Assembly (NCBI GenBank): GCA_047967505.1
Contig: CM106540.1
Origin: Dipteris shenzhenensis
Lineage: Eukaryota > Polypodiophyta > Polypodiopsida > Gleicheniales
Direction: 5' to 3' (one strand)
DNA: 64,000 nt
Part shown: in pieces, positions 1-12,600 of the stretch
How positions within the stretch are numbered: position 1 is the stretch's first letter
Layout of the letters: every line of letters starts with the position of its first letter
Made by a program: the position numbers and the translations under genes
Notes under the pieces: generated by a model
Seen by the model: only the letters and a program-made list of their open reading frames with translations
Told to the model about the DNA's origin: nothing
The model's database searches: none

Positions 1-1120
1 TCACCTCTCTACACAATGCAGAAGAAGGGAGCATCCTTCGTATGTGCTGAGAATCAGATTGCAGCATTTGAGATGCTTAAAGACAAGCTTAGTGTTGATC
101 TTACCAGATCTCCGGAAAGCTTTTAATGTCCAGGCTGATGCTTGTGGGAGAATGGCCTTGGAGCAGCCATTATGCAGGAAGGACAAGTAGTGGCCTATGA
201 GAGTAGCGTTGGGCCAATTTCTCATCTATATTTTACTTCCAGATAGTACATGTGAAAGGTTAAAAGAACGTAGTGGCCGATGCATGGTCAAGGAAGCCTC
301 AGGTTTCCGCAGTAACCATTGCTTACCACAGTGAGTTGGACGCAATGAAGGACTAGTATCTCAGGATGAGGATTTCTCTAGGATTTATGACCAGCTATCT
401 AATACAGTGGCATGACCATTATACCTTCAGAGATGGCTTTATGATGATGCATGGATGCCTTTGTGTCACAAAGCAGTTAAGGTCAAAGGTCATGGTAGAA
501 AGTCATGCTCTACCGTATGCAAGGCATAAAGGCATTGATGCCACAGTGAAAGCAGTGAAGCAATTTTTCTATTGTCCAGATTTGAGACAGGATGTGGACG
601 CCTTTGTCAGAACATGCATCACTTGCCAGAAGGTCAAGTTTGACTGGCAGAAGACACCTGGATTGTTGCAGCCATTGCCGATCCCAGATAGACCGTGGGA
701 GAGCATTGCCATGGATTTCATATTTGATCTTCCCAGGACACCTACGGGGAATGATGGCCTCTAGAGTATTATACGCTGATTCAGCAAGTAGGCACACTTC
801 ATTCCAGTGAGGAAGAAAATTACAGCAGATCACATGGCAAGGTTGTTCAGGTAGAACATTTTCAAATGTCATGGGATGCATCAATCTATCGTGAGTGACA
901 GAGATTCGAGTATGACGAGTCTCTTTTGGAGAGGGCTCTTCTCATCCTTAGTCAGATGGGCAGTCCAAAGAGGCTAATTCCACTCCTCTTGACTTGCTGA
1001 AATGTTATATGTATGAGCATAAGACACAATGGGAGCAGTATCTGCTCTTAGTGGAATTTCCTTATAACAATACTGTGCATACCGGAAATAGCAGAAGGGA
1101 TCACGAAAGTCCTGCCTATC
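1..1120 (+). pseudogene. Decayed Ty3/gypsy pol (RNase H to integrase)
   Basis: Broken reading frames on the plus strand follow the order of a Ty3/gypsy pol. At 1-230 there is the reverse transcriptase/RNase H junction with an FNVQADACG-like RNase H start and a shifted GLGAAIMQEGQVVAYES. At 366-764 a longer open stretch carries the integrase zinc-binding module (HALPYARH then CITC spacing, H2C2) followed by the start of the catalytic core (WESIAMDFI, DLPRT). Near 895-1120 only shreds of core remain (a DRDSS-like piece and WEQYLLLVEFPYNNT). Several stops and frameshifts show it is dead. It may be the same family as the gypsy pieces at 11.7-13.6 kb, judged from similar integrase wording. It lies in the synthetase intron to the left of the last exon seen. 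Confidence 0.75.
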
Positions 1121-1179
1121 TTGCATGATAAGTATGTTGAAAGCATGGATGTGGCATATAAGGAGATCAAACAAGCTCT

Positions 1180-1545
1180 CCAAAACACTCACTTTTTCTC
1201 CTTCCTTAAATTCTCTAACGGATCTATTTTCATCCGCATACGCCTTAGCTCTATCCATAGCTTTGCGGATGTTAGCTCTCGCAAGTGCTAGCATCTCCCG
1301 CATCTAAACCACATAGTTTGCGGCACTAGGCACTTTCTGAGGTACTGCAACTGTAGTTGGATTCGCTGGTCTATAACCATAGTTCAGCTCAAACGGACTG
1401 AACCCTGTAGAGGAATGTTTTCTATCATTGTAGGCAAATTCTAACAATGGCAACCACTTGTCCCATGTATGTTGTCTCAATGACACATATGCTCTAAGCA
1501 TATCCTCTAAAATTTGGTTGATTCTTTCCGTCTGACCATCAACCG
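1180..1545 (-). pseudogene. Chromovirus integrase fragment
   Basis: The minus strand encodes the end of an integrase core and its C-terminal part: DGQTERINQ-like residues near 1535, then the [20 protein letters not shown] block, [14 protein letters not shown], and [26 protein letters not shown], losing similarity near 1190. The wording is almost the same as the integrases at 46.3-46.8 kb and 58.2-58.8 kb, so this is a third copy of that chromovirus family. A stop and frame break near 1303 separates the two halves. It lies head-on against the plus-strand gypsy at 1-1120, so two insertions meet here. Confidence 0.85.
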
Positions 1546-1591
1546 GAACCCACTGGTATGCATCAGATGCCCCTGCAGGTCATGAGGCACC

Positions 1592-2560
1592 TCAGATAGA
1601 AGATGGCAGTACCAAAGGAGCGCTCAGTGGAGGAGCACTCTGGCGAGTAGGAGCACCATGTGGAGGTTGAGGAGCAGGTGCTAGACCTGTACCACCCCCC
1701 TGTCGAGGTCGAGGAGCAGCTGCTAGACCTGTACCAACCCCCTGTCGAGGCCGTGGGGCAGTAGCTGTATCAGAGGGCTTCTTGGGCCTTTTCTTCTTCC
1801 TGGGGCAATCCCTGGCAAAATGTCCAATGGTCCTGCATATCTTGTACTGGTCCTGCCTGCCTATAATCTCTACTCTCTGGCGAAAAAAGGAACCATCGGG
1901 GCGCTGGATCATAACATGATCCATTGTGAGGTTCGGATCCTTACAGAGGATCCTGACTCTCAGTACCCCATCAGCCTTGGTTGCCTCTGCTGCAGTCAAC
2001 GACAACCCAGGGAGGGGTGGGATCTCAGCAACCGCACCGAAATGCTCCCCAATAATAAAAGAAGTTGATGGTAAACCTAGAGAAGCCCGAGAAATCTGAT
2101 GAAGAGTGAAAAGATTTCCTTATCTGCCTCCATTGGGTTGAAACCAATATCAAAGGCATCAAAGAAGATCTTCATGTGTCCCAGGTGTAAAAACTCAGCT
2201 TTGAGCACTGTGCTCGCAACCTCTAGAGTGTCAAAAACAACCTGGAAAAAACCTCGTCCCAGAAGACGAACATCTAACAATCGTGGAGTGAGGTCTGGGG
2301 GGAGAGCCACAAGCATCTAGTCTCTGGCTTGGGATCTGGAAGGGTGAGACCCGAAGATGCGTGCAAGCAACATGGTAGAGCATTCAATCTCTACGTCCTT
2401 CTTGAGCTACTGCAACTCGTCTTTAGAAAAAGTAATAGTTTTTGCGGCCGAGGGAGGTGGAGTAGGAATGACTGACGGAATATACATCGCCAATCGAGGT
2501 GAGGAGGCCGACTCGGACACTTTTGAGGCTCCGTCCACTCCAAAAAAACGTTGCGGGAGA
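1592..2560 (-). pseudogene. LINE ORF1-like (DUF4283 plus zinc knuckle)
   Basis: Read on the minus strand, a set of adjoining frames runs from a segment with FSKDELQ (about 2410) through LLGRGFFQVVFDTLEVA and FDIGFNPMEA (2077-2316) to a zinc-knuckle-like CRTIGHFARDCPRKKKRPKK (about 1790-1850) and a Pro/Arg/Gly tail with two near-identical PRPRQG repeats. This order, a DUF4283-type nucleic-acid-binding domain followed by a CCHC knuckle, is typical of ORF1 in plant L1-like LINEs. The first cysteine of the knuckle is missing (YKIC where CxxC is expected). Frame breaks near 2005-2077 and 2316-2407 mark it as a pseudogene. A gag from another element is possible but less likely. Confidence 0.6.
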
Positions 2561-3045
2561 AGGAAGAGGGGGGAGACAGGAAGAAGAGGAGGGGGGTAGA
2601 GGAGAGGGCTGAGGCGGGGGGATAGGGGGCGGGGGAGAGGAGAGGGGGTAGAGGAAAGGGCTAAAGCGGGGGGGAGGGAGCGGGGTAGAGGAGAGGGTAG
2701 AAGAGGGGAGGGAGGTAGAAGCGGGAGGTAGAGGCGGGGGGAAGGAAGCGGGTACAGGGGAGGGAGGTAGAGGCGGGGGGTAGGGAGTGGGGTAGAGGGA
2801 GGGCTGAGGCAGGGAGCGGGGTAGAGGGAGCGGGGGAGCAGGGAAGGGGGAGCGAGCTGAGAGGGGAGAGGGCGGGCTGAGAGGGAGAGGAGGGGAAGGG
2901 GTAGCGGGCTGAGAGGGAGAGGAGGAGGAAGGGAGAGGCTGGGGGAGGGGGAGGGGGAGGGGCTGAGGGCAAGGGAGGGGGCTGAGGGAGGGGCTGAAGG
3001 AGATGGGGGCAGCAAGGGAGTGGGGAGGAGCAGCAGCTCGGTCGC
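2556..3045. repeat. Purine-only low-complexity tract (G/A-rich)
   Basis: About 490 bases on the plus strand are almost all G and A, in drifting units such as GGGGAGGTAGAGGCGGG and GAGAGGGAG. On the minus strand this gives a Pro/Ser/Leu-rich open frame (3015-2407) that runs straight into the LINE ORF1-like sequence. Such a tract can form triplex or G-rich structures. It could be an expanded repeat in the 5' part of the LINE, or an independent satellite-like expansion. Confidence 0.8.
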
Positions 3046-3444
3046 ACCTTTAACCGAGAATAGTGGTATAAAACCTTAATAATGGGAAAAAGTGACCTTA
3101 GCCGCTTATTACAGAATTTTGGCCACTGCCTTTAAACATAAATATTTCTAACAAAATTGAAGCATTGCACAAAATGCCAACATCGTCTATATAAAACTCT
3201 TCTACACAGAAAGTGTATATGGGAATGAAAAAGCTAATTTGTTTCAATTGTCCAATTGCAGGATTATATTAAACTTCCAAGGACTATACTTGCAAATTTT
3301 AAAAATATAACTTGCTAAGTTCATAAATTAAAATTACCTAGTAGGAAAAAAGTGAGGTACTTGAAAGTAAGTCCTACATTAACATAATAGAGACAAAATG
3401 GGGCTCCATGAAACTAATTCCCACAGTTGCAAAGCAAAAGTAAC
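3046..3444 (-). other. Intron sequence beyond the last exon seen
   Basis: This AT-rich stretch follows the donor site of the exon at 3445-3581. I see no retroelement and no further synthetase exon in it; the next exon, expected to carry the ISRQRTWG region of the family, is not in the window. Confidence 0.6.
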
Positions 3445-3581
3445 CTGAGAAGGAAACCATTCCACATTGGCAATGGCCTTGAGAGCAGCTTCCTTGAATC
3501 CTTCTACTGATGCAAACCATTGTTCAGTTGCCCTAAATATAGTTGGTTTTTTGGTCCGCCAATCATAAGGGTATTTGTGCA
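3445..3581 (-). CDS. OVA2: IleRS exon: end of CP1 domain ([20 protein letters not shown])
   Basis: This 137-nt exon has acceptor ctttttacag at its right edge and donor GTTACT at its left edge. The first two bases complete a valine codon begun in the exon at 21913-22199; 45 codons follow and it ends in phase 0. [32 protein letters not shown] and [13 protein letters not shown] match the family where the editing insertion rejoins the Rossmann fold. The intron before it is 18,331 bp, the longest in the window. Confidence 0.95.
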
Positions 3582-3606
3582 CTGTAAAAAGCATTGTTAG
3601 CATACG

Positions 3607-3640
<34 letters not shown>

Positions 3641-6600
3641 CCCACCCCCCCCCAAAACAACAACCAAGCCCCAAATCACACACGGAGTTTCGTCTGCCTT
3701 CAAGTTTTTGCCAATTGACTATGGGAACATTTTGTCTATTCCTCCACTATAATAAGAGTAACGAAGAGGGGTGGCATTGTGAAGAACATGGAGGATGCAT
3801 TAAGGGAATTGCAAATGCTAGAGAGAGCAGCCCCATTAAGGAGCCTCACCAAACAGATAAAGGATTGTTTCACACTAGGCCTTGAGAGAATCAACACCCA
3901 AGAGGTATCATAAGACATTAGAGAAGAGTTCCGAGTGCCCAAAAAATTCATGTCAAAGCAATAAAAACTTGCCAAAATATTGGTGAAAACTTGCCTAACC
4001 ACAATGCATAATTACCAAATATTGGCAGAGGACAAGCAACATCTGTGATAGCCAAAGAAGTCTATAATATGATAGAGAATACCTCGTAGGGAAAGTAGAG
4101 GTGTCTAAACAATCTAACAAACAGAAGAGCAATAGAAAAACATAATCTTGATGTGCATTGTGCATGTCATGATCTTGAGATGGTCCTATCCTCTGATTGC
4201 TTAGCAATGGACAAGGGAAGCTCCACTCATGCTTGCCTGCGATCCCACAATGCCTTAGGCTTTAATGGTATAAAGCTTCTAATTCCATTTCGATATGGAC
4301 CTCTGAGAGCACACAGAGTCTAGATCTCAATAAACATGTCATATATGCTGCTGTCTACCTCTACTCTGCTCAATGAGGCGGACATGTGGACTGTCTGAGC
4401 CAGCAGCCTGTCAGTGGGAAGCTACAACTCACGTGCTTCGAATTCCACAAGAAATGGGACCACAAGTAGCTTGTCCGATTGGATTGACAGCACGATCAAA
4501 GTGAAGCACGGATGGCCCCTCTCACCCACATTATTTGGGTTCTACATTGATGAGATCCCGACATTCATCAATGGCCTTGGAATTGAGGGGTCACTACTTG
4601 CTGACCTCATGATACAGATATTGTTATACATAGATGATATTGCCATCATATCTACCTCAGCAACAGGCTTACAAAGACATGCACAAGCCCTAAGGAGAGA
4701 GAATTCACAGTCAACCTTATATCCCGGATGGTATTGCATCGGCATGCTTAAATTACCAAGGGGAGCTGGCGGAGATCGTGCAGTCCTACACTTACTTACC
4801 TAGGTGCAGTTTTCGAAGGACTAGTATGTAAACAAAGGTTAGTCTAGTTAGCTGTTTGAATGGCTTTGTGATTAGTATTATTTAATCTCGGCTGTTTAGG
4901 AGTTACCACGTGACAATTTTGGGGAATTATCCCCATATACAAAGTTGTAAAACAGCCTGCCTTAGTCCTATAAAAGGCCTAGCTATCTCATTTGTACTTA
5001 GATTATGATCAAAACACTATTATAATGACAAATTGGATTTGTACAGCACAACCCTTGGCTCAAGCCAATAGTCATTAAGGAATTTATCCTGACGGTCTCC
5101 CCTCATAAGTCATTGTTGGAAATCCCTCTGACTTACTCTCCCTTTAACTCTAAAACTACCTCCCTATTCACTCCAACATTGTATTCCCTCTATGCAAACT
5201 TTGGTCGTGGGAAATTGTCCCAATCTTTGATTGCCACGTGTCAGCCTATTAGAGGTTTGAAAATCCAAAGTTATCAAATAAAGTTATCATATTTGAATAT
5301 TTGTTACATCATTATGATCAGGTTGATATCCTAAATAAAAGCCTTACATGGATCATTGCAAAAATCCCTGTGCTGGAGCTATATTTTCCACTAAGAGCTG
5401 ACACGCACTTTCTCAAATATGGGGATTTGTGTTGAAATATGGGCCTCGGGTTGTCCTAACACCCCCCCATTGGCACCTTAGACTAAGTGAAACTATGGAC
5501 AAAATAGAGGCTTGAGGGCCTCGTTGCCTTGCACGCTAATAATTCCATAAGCTAATGTGCAACCTAAGTGGTCTAAGATATGTAGGATAAGTGGAGACCC
5601 CTCCTCAAATCCCTCCGGGGATCTTTTGGGGAGGTGAGGAGGCCCACATGCACGGCTATGGGACAGGGAACGAGACCAACCCCACACCCGACAAATTTTT
5701 TGGTGGTGAGACGTGGCACTCTACCACTTCCAACATAGTATCAGAGCCACGGACCTTTGTGTGGCAACTGGCACGGCAATATCTGTGTGAACTATAGTTG
5801 CTTGGCAGCGGGTGCGATAGCTTGCAATAGCTATGTGCAGCAGGCAATCAATGCATGGGCACAGGATGTGGCGAGCCACGCACGCGTTGACTCTGAGCGA
5901 CGGCTTCATGACAAGTAGCACACATGCGCAGGAAGTGGCAGTCCGTGTGTGCACTATCAGACTCTGACTTGAAGGCTCTGATTGGTAGCTCTACGTGATT
6001 GGTCGCCTTATATTTTAACCTCTACGGCTCTGTGTGATCGTGCACTAACACGTATCCATATAGCTTGGGAGCAATCCCATAAGCTAATGTGCAACCCAAG
6101 TGGCCTAAGATACATAGGCTAAGTGGAGACCCCTCCTCATATCCCTCCTGAGATATTTTCGGGAGTTGAGGAGACACGTGTGCGACTATGGGACACGGAA
6201 CGGGACCCCCACACCCAACGCATTTTTCGGTGGTGACATGTGGCACTCTACCACTTCCATTCCATTTCCTTCAGTTTTGGCACATCAGCTGAGTCGCACT
6301 TGTTGCTGGAAGGGGTGTGTAAAGTATGACTTCAACCAGGTTTAATATGCCTTATTTTTTGAAACAAAATGTCTTTCTGCCATGCGCAATGACAGATTTA
6401 CATAATTCCAGCTGATTTTCAACTATCATGGGATTTCTCTATTCTATCCTCTCCTTATGCCCAATTGAATCCAGTAACTGTATTGAGATTGATGAAATTT
6501 TCGAATTTAGGATTTAAAAAGTGAGATTATTGAATTCTGGAGTCGTCTTCTTCTGCAATACCTTCAAAGAAGCTTGGAAATCAGCCCAAAAAGCTAGTAT

Positions 6601-9600
6601 GAATGGATTCAGACACTAGGATGGAGGGTGAAGCAATTGAAGACATTGCAATTCTGGGATTGGGCTTAGTAGCTGGAGAGCAGGCTGAAAATTCAATTTG
6701 GAATCAAGAGCCTGTGGGCAACAACCAAGTTTCTATGGAGGCTAGCCATCAAAATCCAACGCAATTAATTCAAGAGCATTTGATTCATAGTTGTATGGGC
6801 CCTATGCTTCAAGAATTTAGAGAACAAACTAATGAAATCAAGCTCAACAATCAATGGATGGATCAAAGGCAGCAAAATTCATCTGCCACAAAGAGCAGAC
6901 GATTTGTTCATCTTAAGAGAAGTCAAATTCAAGAATGGAAGAGACCCGTAGAAACATTTGATGAAGCAACCCTTGATTCAAATCATGATCTTGATCATGT
7001 GACAAATCCTGAAGGATTTATGGCATCAGCTAGAAGGTCTCGTTGTAGGTATGAAGAGGCAGCTACTAAAGCAAAGGACCTTTCAAAGGAAGCAACTCAA
7101 AAAAGTTCCGGTCCAGAAATTAAAGTTTTATGCCAAAGATTTAATGAATACCAAGGCCTTCCTGCTAACCTTAGGTCAGCCCTTACATTCCAACAATATG
7201 TTCACACTGTGAGACCCTCTAATTCTAGGGGAGGGTTACTCTAATCAGTGACGTTGAAGATATGAATATCCTCCAAATTCAAAAAATTGATACCTAGGAA
7301 TGATTTAAAAGGAAGTGTTTCTCCTCTACCCATGGATAAATATATGTGAGAGAGAGAAAAAAGGAAAGAAAGATGTATTAACGTCTTCAGAAGCCCTCGC
7401 AGGACTATGAGACAAAGCACACACACCAAAAGGGTAAACATAAAACATCAGTTATAGACTGAGAGTCTCTTGAGAGTGCATATAACCACTTCCAAAGTTA
7501 TTATAGATAAGCTACATTATACTAGGTGAGATAGTCAGCCTGTATTACATCAGTTTAAGACTGAGAGTCCTTGGGTTTGGATTTAAAATCTTTGATACAT
7601 GCTTTTCCGTCTCTGTAGACAACCCATTTCCCTTCTTTGCGAGCGTCCTTCACTTGTTCAATTCTATGGAGTTCATCTTCAGCTGAATTGGGGTGAGCTC
7701 CTCTGATATCCATACCTTGGTGCCTCTCAACTTATTTGTTTGCATGAGAATCTTGATTCTTGCTTTCTTGTCATTGAGTACCACACACTGAGATACAATG
7801 TTTCAACCTGAAACTTTGAAGAAGGGTTATTCCATTGGCAATGCGTATCGACGAGGAAAAAAGGAGATGAGTGCAAGGTTTGCTTAGGATGGGATAGGCC
7901 AAAGTTTAGAAAGAAAAGAGAGATTCCACGTGATTTTCCATTAGTACAAGAGGTTTTAAGCCAAATGTGAACCGAGAAGGAGGTTTTAGACAAAAATGCA
8001 GCACCTGTTGAGAGGCAGCTGGATCAACACACTATCTCGAGATATAAGAAAGAAGGTTTGTGTATTCAATGTGATGGAGCACCTAAGTTTCTAGATTGCC
8101 CTTTTCAAAAAGGGAGCAAAGGGCAAGACAGCCCACAGGAGAAAGGGAGGAAGCAAAGTAAAGCAATTTTAGAAGAGGAGATTGTAGATGGACTAGAGAC
8201 TGAGAGTTTGAAGACTTGGGGACACGTGGGAGATAAGCCAACATTGTTTTTGTTTGATAATGGTTCATTTCATAATATCATTTCTTCTAAGTTAGTATAA
8301 TCACATGCAGGGGGGGTCTCTCACATGCAGGGGGGGTGGCCGGTCCTTCACATGTGGCCACAGCACTTGCCAGTATCAACGACTTTTATCACTCCGTTGC
8401 TAGTGCTCGGCGAGGTGATGTACTCAGGCGGGAGGTTGGTATCCGCCGGCAGTTGGCAGCCTTGCAGAGGGAGAAGCAGAAACAACCATCAAATGCTTGG
8501 GTACAGGAGCGCCTTGCTACGGCAAGGGCTCACTTGCCGACATTGCTTGATCAGAGAGCAGAGTATGCCTTCCATGCACAGGAGTCCTTTTGGATACAGA
8601 TGGGAGGGAGAGTCAATAAACACTTTTTCTCTACACTTGGTCCCAGACATAGTAGAGAGAGTGTCAAGCAGCTTATTGACTCTGACGGGATTTTGCAATC
8701 TCACTTTCCGCAGATCCTAACACACAGGCCAGAGATGTGGGTAGATATGAAATTTGGCAGAGTTTACCTGTGTTGGTTACCACAGAGATGATATGCTCAC
8801 TTGATGCACGCTTTACCAACACAGAGTTCAAGACTGCTCTCTCCGCCATTCATAAGGACAAATGACCTGGTTCCGATGGTCTTACTCCTTTTTTTACAGC
8901 CTTTTCGCTTATGATAGGTGATCATATTACTTCAGCCCTGCAGGGCATTTGGGACTCGGGTGAGATGCCTGACTCACTGACCGAGGGACTCATACATCTT
9001 ATCCTGAAAGGTGGCAACATGAATTTTGTATCCCATTGGAGACCCATCACTCTTTTGGGCACTCTATACAAAATCCTTGCCAAGGCGATTAGCATCCAAT
9101 TGCAGCCCCTTCTTCCAGACCTCATCCATGATACTCAGACAAGCTTTGTGCATGGCAGAAGCATTTTTGGTAATATCTTTTCCTTTTGGGAAGCCACAGA
9201 GTGGGCTATGCAGAGTAGGCAAAGGCTAGCAGTTCTACTCCTGGACTTTGAGAAAGCCTATGACAGAGTAGATTGGGGTTTTCTTGAGGGCACTCTTCTA
9301 CGATTTGGATTTTCAGACGCATGGATTAGAGGGGTGGCCTCCCTTTACAGATCAGCCCACAGCGAGGTTTTGATTGGAGGGGTAAGGGGTGACAGGTTTC
9401 AGATTTCCAGATCACTTCGTCAGGGATGCCCTTTAGCCCCCTTCCTCTTTCTTTTTGTGGCAGAAGCTATCAGTATCTTCCTTAGATCTCAGGCTGAGCT
9501 TTATGGGTTGAGATTGCCCTTGAGACAGGAGCAAAAGCTTCTTGACTGTGAGTTGGCTAGTGACACTGCTATTTTTATTGAGGCCTCTTCGCAGTCACTT

Positions 9601-12600
9601 GATTCTTTCCGGACAGCCTTGGATATTTTTTGCTCAGCTGTAGGGGCACACATTAACTGGCATAAATCCTTTGGCTTTTGGATCAGTGATGAGGACAATT
9701 TAGGATGGGGAGTTGACATTGGCTTTTCCTGGATTCAGAGGCGTGTTCCTGTCGGATATTTGGGATGCCAAGTAGGATTGGGCATCTCTCCAACACATCA
9801 GTTTGCCCCAGTACTAGAAAGTATAAGAAAAAAGCTCCTTTTTTGGAGCTCAGCCAAACTCGACCTTGCCTCTAGAGTTGTGGTAGTGAACCAGGTTCTC
9901 TTGGATTATTCTCCCTACATGGGAAGGGGGCCTTAATATCATTGACCCAGACTTGCAGTGCAGGGCATTGCTTTGTAAGGTGGTGGTGAGGGGACTCATG
10001 CCTAGGTAGGAACCTTGGAAGGTTTTCTTTTTTGGACACATTCAGGCTTGCACACCTACCTTGGGAGATGATTGGGTGGACAGCCCTCGCTAGATTTCTA
10101 CTTCCATCTCTCTCAAGTCTCCTGCCTCTCCTCTCATGACTGCCATCCTAAAAGCTTGGGGGAGCTTCAGGAACACTCTTCGAAGGGTTCCGTCCTCTAC
10201 CCTTGAAGAGATTGATAGGCAGCCGATCATTTGGAACGATAGTATACTTGATGAGCATGGTAGACCACTGGGCACTTCCCTTTATATGCAGTGGTCTAGA
10301 TGGGAGAGAGGCCCCGCCTACACAGTAGGCACTTGGAAGGCTTTTATCAGGCTACCTGAGGATCAGAGGCTAAAGTCCGTGAGTCACCTCAGAGGGGTAG
10401 CACGCAGGATTCAGCAGTTAGATGCAGCCATCCCGGTGGAATGGACAGTTGAGATGCCTATTACTTCCACCACTTGGATGGGAGCTTTTTCGAGGACAGC
10501 AATTCCTCTACAGGTGATCGCTCTTCGAGATCTCGGGAAAGATGCTCTGGTCTTTGACGTTGGGGATGGAGGTATACTCTCTAGATCCACGGATGATATT
10601 CTTCTAGAGGTTGCCTTTCAGCCTGTCAGGATTGCTAGTTTTGTGGACCATGGAGTGGGCTTGCAGTGGTACTTAGACCCCGACCCTCTGCTCTTGGCCC
10701 TAGGATCCTGGAGGTTGTGGTTATATGTAGATGCACCTATCGAGTGCTTGCAGTGGGACCCAGGAGAGTGGGAGTGGATAGATCATGGGCACCGAGAGAG
10801 GGGGATTCCCTTTTTTTGTTTCACGGTTGGTAATGCCAGGAGATTTCAGCTGAGCAGTAGAAGTTGGATTCCCTCCAAAGCCCCCTATTGGGATAGCTTC
10901 TTCATCACCGCAGATTTGCGTAGGAATTTCTGGAGGAGGCTCTGAAAATCCCTCAGAAATAGAAAGATCACTCTTTTCTTTTGGCTTTCTATTCATGGAG
11001 GGATTGCAGTGAACCTATGGAGATCACGATTTGGGGCTGATCCCACTTGCCCTCGCTGTCATTCTGCAGAGGAGTCAGTGCAACATTGCCTTTGGGACTG
11101 CAATCAAGCGAGAATTGTTTGGAAAGGAGTTGCTCGGATACTCAACATTTTTCATACTTCCCCTTTCTTCATGACTTGGGGCTCGGTCGCATGGTTATCC
11201 CTTACTTGGCCCCGGGTGTTTTATGAGGGTGAGCCTTCTTCTTGGGCACTCTCGATCTGCCGGCAGGTGATAGAGCCCTGCTCTCTTCAGGATGTACCAC
11301 ATAATCCTTTCCGAGCTTCACATGTTTCAGTGGACACCTCTTGGGAGATTTTGGCTAGCATTTCCTCTTGGCACATTTGGAGAGCCAGATGCACAGAGGC
11401 CTTGGATGACACCCAGATGCACCCATCACGGGTGTTCACGGGTATTTGGAGTGACACGGTTCACAGTTTGATAGCCATATGGGCTAGCATGCAGGGCCCT
11501 TCACGGGCAGCCTCTTCTAGGAGGACTGTATTTCTTCGAGTTTGGAGAGGTTCTCCCTTTTTCTCGGAGGTTGCTACCGGATTGAGATGGCACTATCAGC
11601 CCCAATCCTTTCTTTTTGGCTCTTGAGCTTTTCATGCATTGCATGGTGTATCCCGTATTCCCGTATGGAGCTTGCTCTAACGGTTTTCTTTAATACTTAA
11701 TAGAAGTCTCTTTTTTGCAAAAAAAAAAAAAAGTTAGTATCATCTTTGGGAATTAAATCTCGTAATTCATAAATTTCAGAAAAACATTAAAATGCATTTT
11801 ATAATTTTTCTTATAAACCAGTTCTCGATAGAAGAAGGAAGGCAATCAGTTTGAGCCTCAAGAGAAATGGACTTCAATCACAAATATAATCTTGATGCTC
11901 AAATTTGAGACATGGCGTTTCACAAATAGCTATATGTTCGTGGCTTAAATATCAGCTGTACATTTAGCTAAAGAGGACAGCCGTGGACTGTTGTTGGAGG
12001 ACAAGGATATGCAAGAGTTGCTGCAGCAATTTTCAGATGCTTTTGCTGATCTTTCTCATCACTTGCACCTAAGAGAGATGTTTTTGGTAATCTTCCTCAT
12101 CACTTACTAACTAAAAGAGATGATGACTACACAATTAATCTTGAACCAGGGTCAAAACCAGTAATAAAGCACCCTATAGGCTTTCAAGGGCTGAAAACGA
12201 GGAGGTTGCAAGACAAGTCATGCTCTTGGACAAAGAATTCATCACTCACAGCCAGTCTCCTTTTGTTTCCCCTCTTCTCTTGGTTAAGAAGAACATGGCT
12301 CCTATAGGATGTGCATTGATTACACGGAACTGAATAAAATGACTGTAAAGAACAGGTTTCCTACCCCTAGAATTGATAATTTACTGGATGAGCTAAGGGG
12401 TATAAATCTGTCCTGGTTTTCTTTGTTTAACAAGTAGTCTAAAGAGGAGCACCTAATGCATGTAAAGCAAGTCCTTCAAGTACTGAGGACCCATCAACTC
12501 TATGCCAAGGCAAGCAAGTGTACATCCATGGCTAATGAAGCAGTGGATTAAGAGTGGACCCCAATAAGGTTATGTGGCAGTCCATGCAATTTGAATACAT

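Larger units (their letters stand above)
8299..11730 (+). mobile_element. 5'-truncated L1-like LINE (family B) inside a gypsy protease
   Basis: A 3.43-kb insertion flanked by a 10-bp duplication and ending in a 12-14-base A tail (about 11717-11730). It holds the stretch before the reverse transcriptase (8336-8791), the reverse transcriptase (8880-9936), and a long C-terminal region with a zf-RVT-type zinc finger (10136-11626). The endonuclease and ORF1 are absent, so it was cut short at its 5' end on insertion. The left end begins with two copies of TCACATGCAGGGGGGGT. The 3' end reads TTTAATACTTAATAGAAGTC before the A tail, the same ending as in the copy at 25.6-26.06 kb. Stops and frameshifts between the three blocks make it inactive. 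Confidence 0.93.

Noticed and set aside
2407-3047. Pro/Ser-rich frames as a cell-wall or hydroxyproline-rich protein
   Set aside because: No signal peptide or repeated SPPPP units; the frame is the complement of a purine tract and joins a LINE ORF1.
3736-4207. Two minus-strand frames of 88 and 70 codons as a missing IleRS exon or gene
   Set aside because: No match to the synthetase or to any retroelement motif, and no phase-compatible splice sites needed there.
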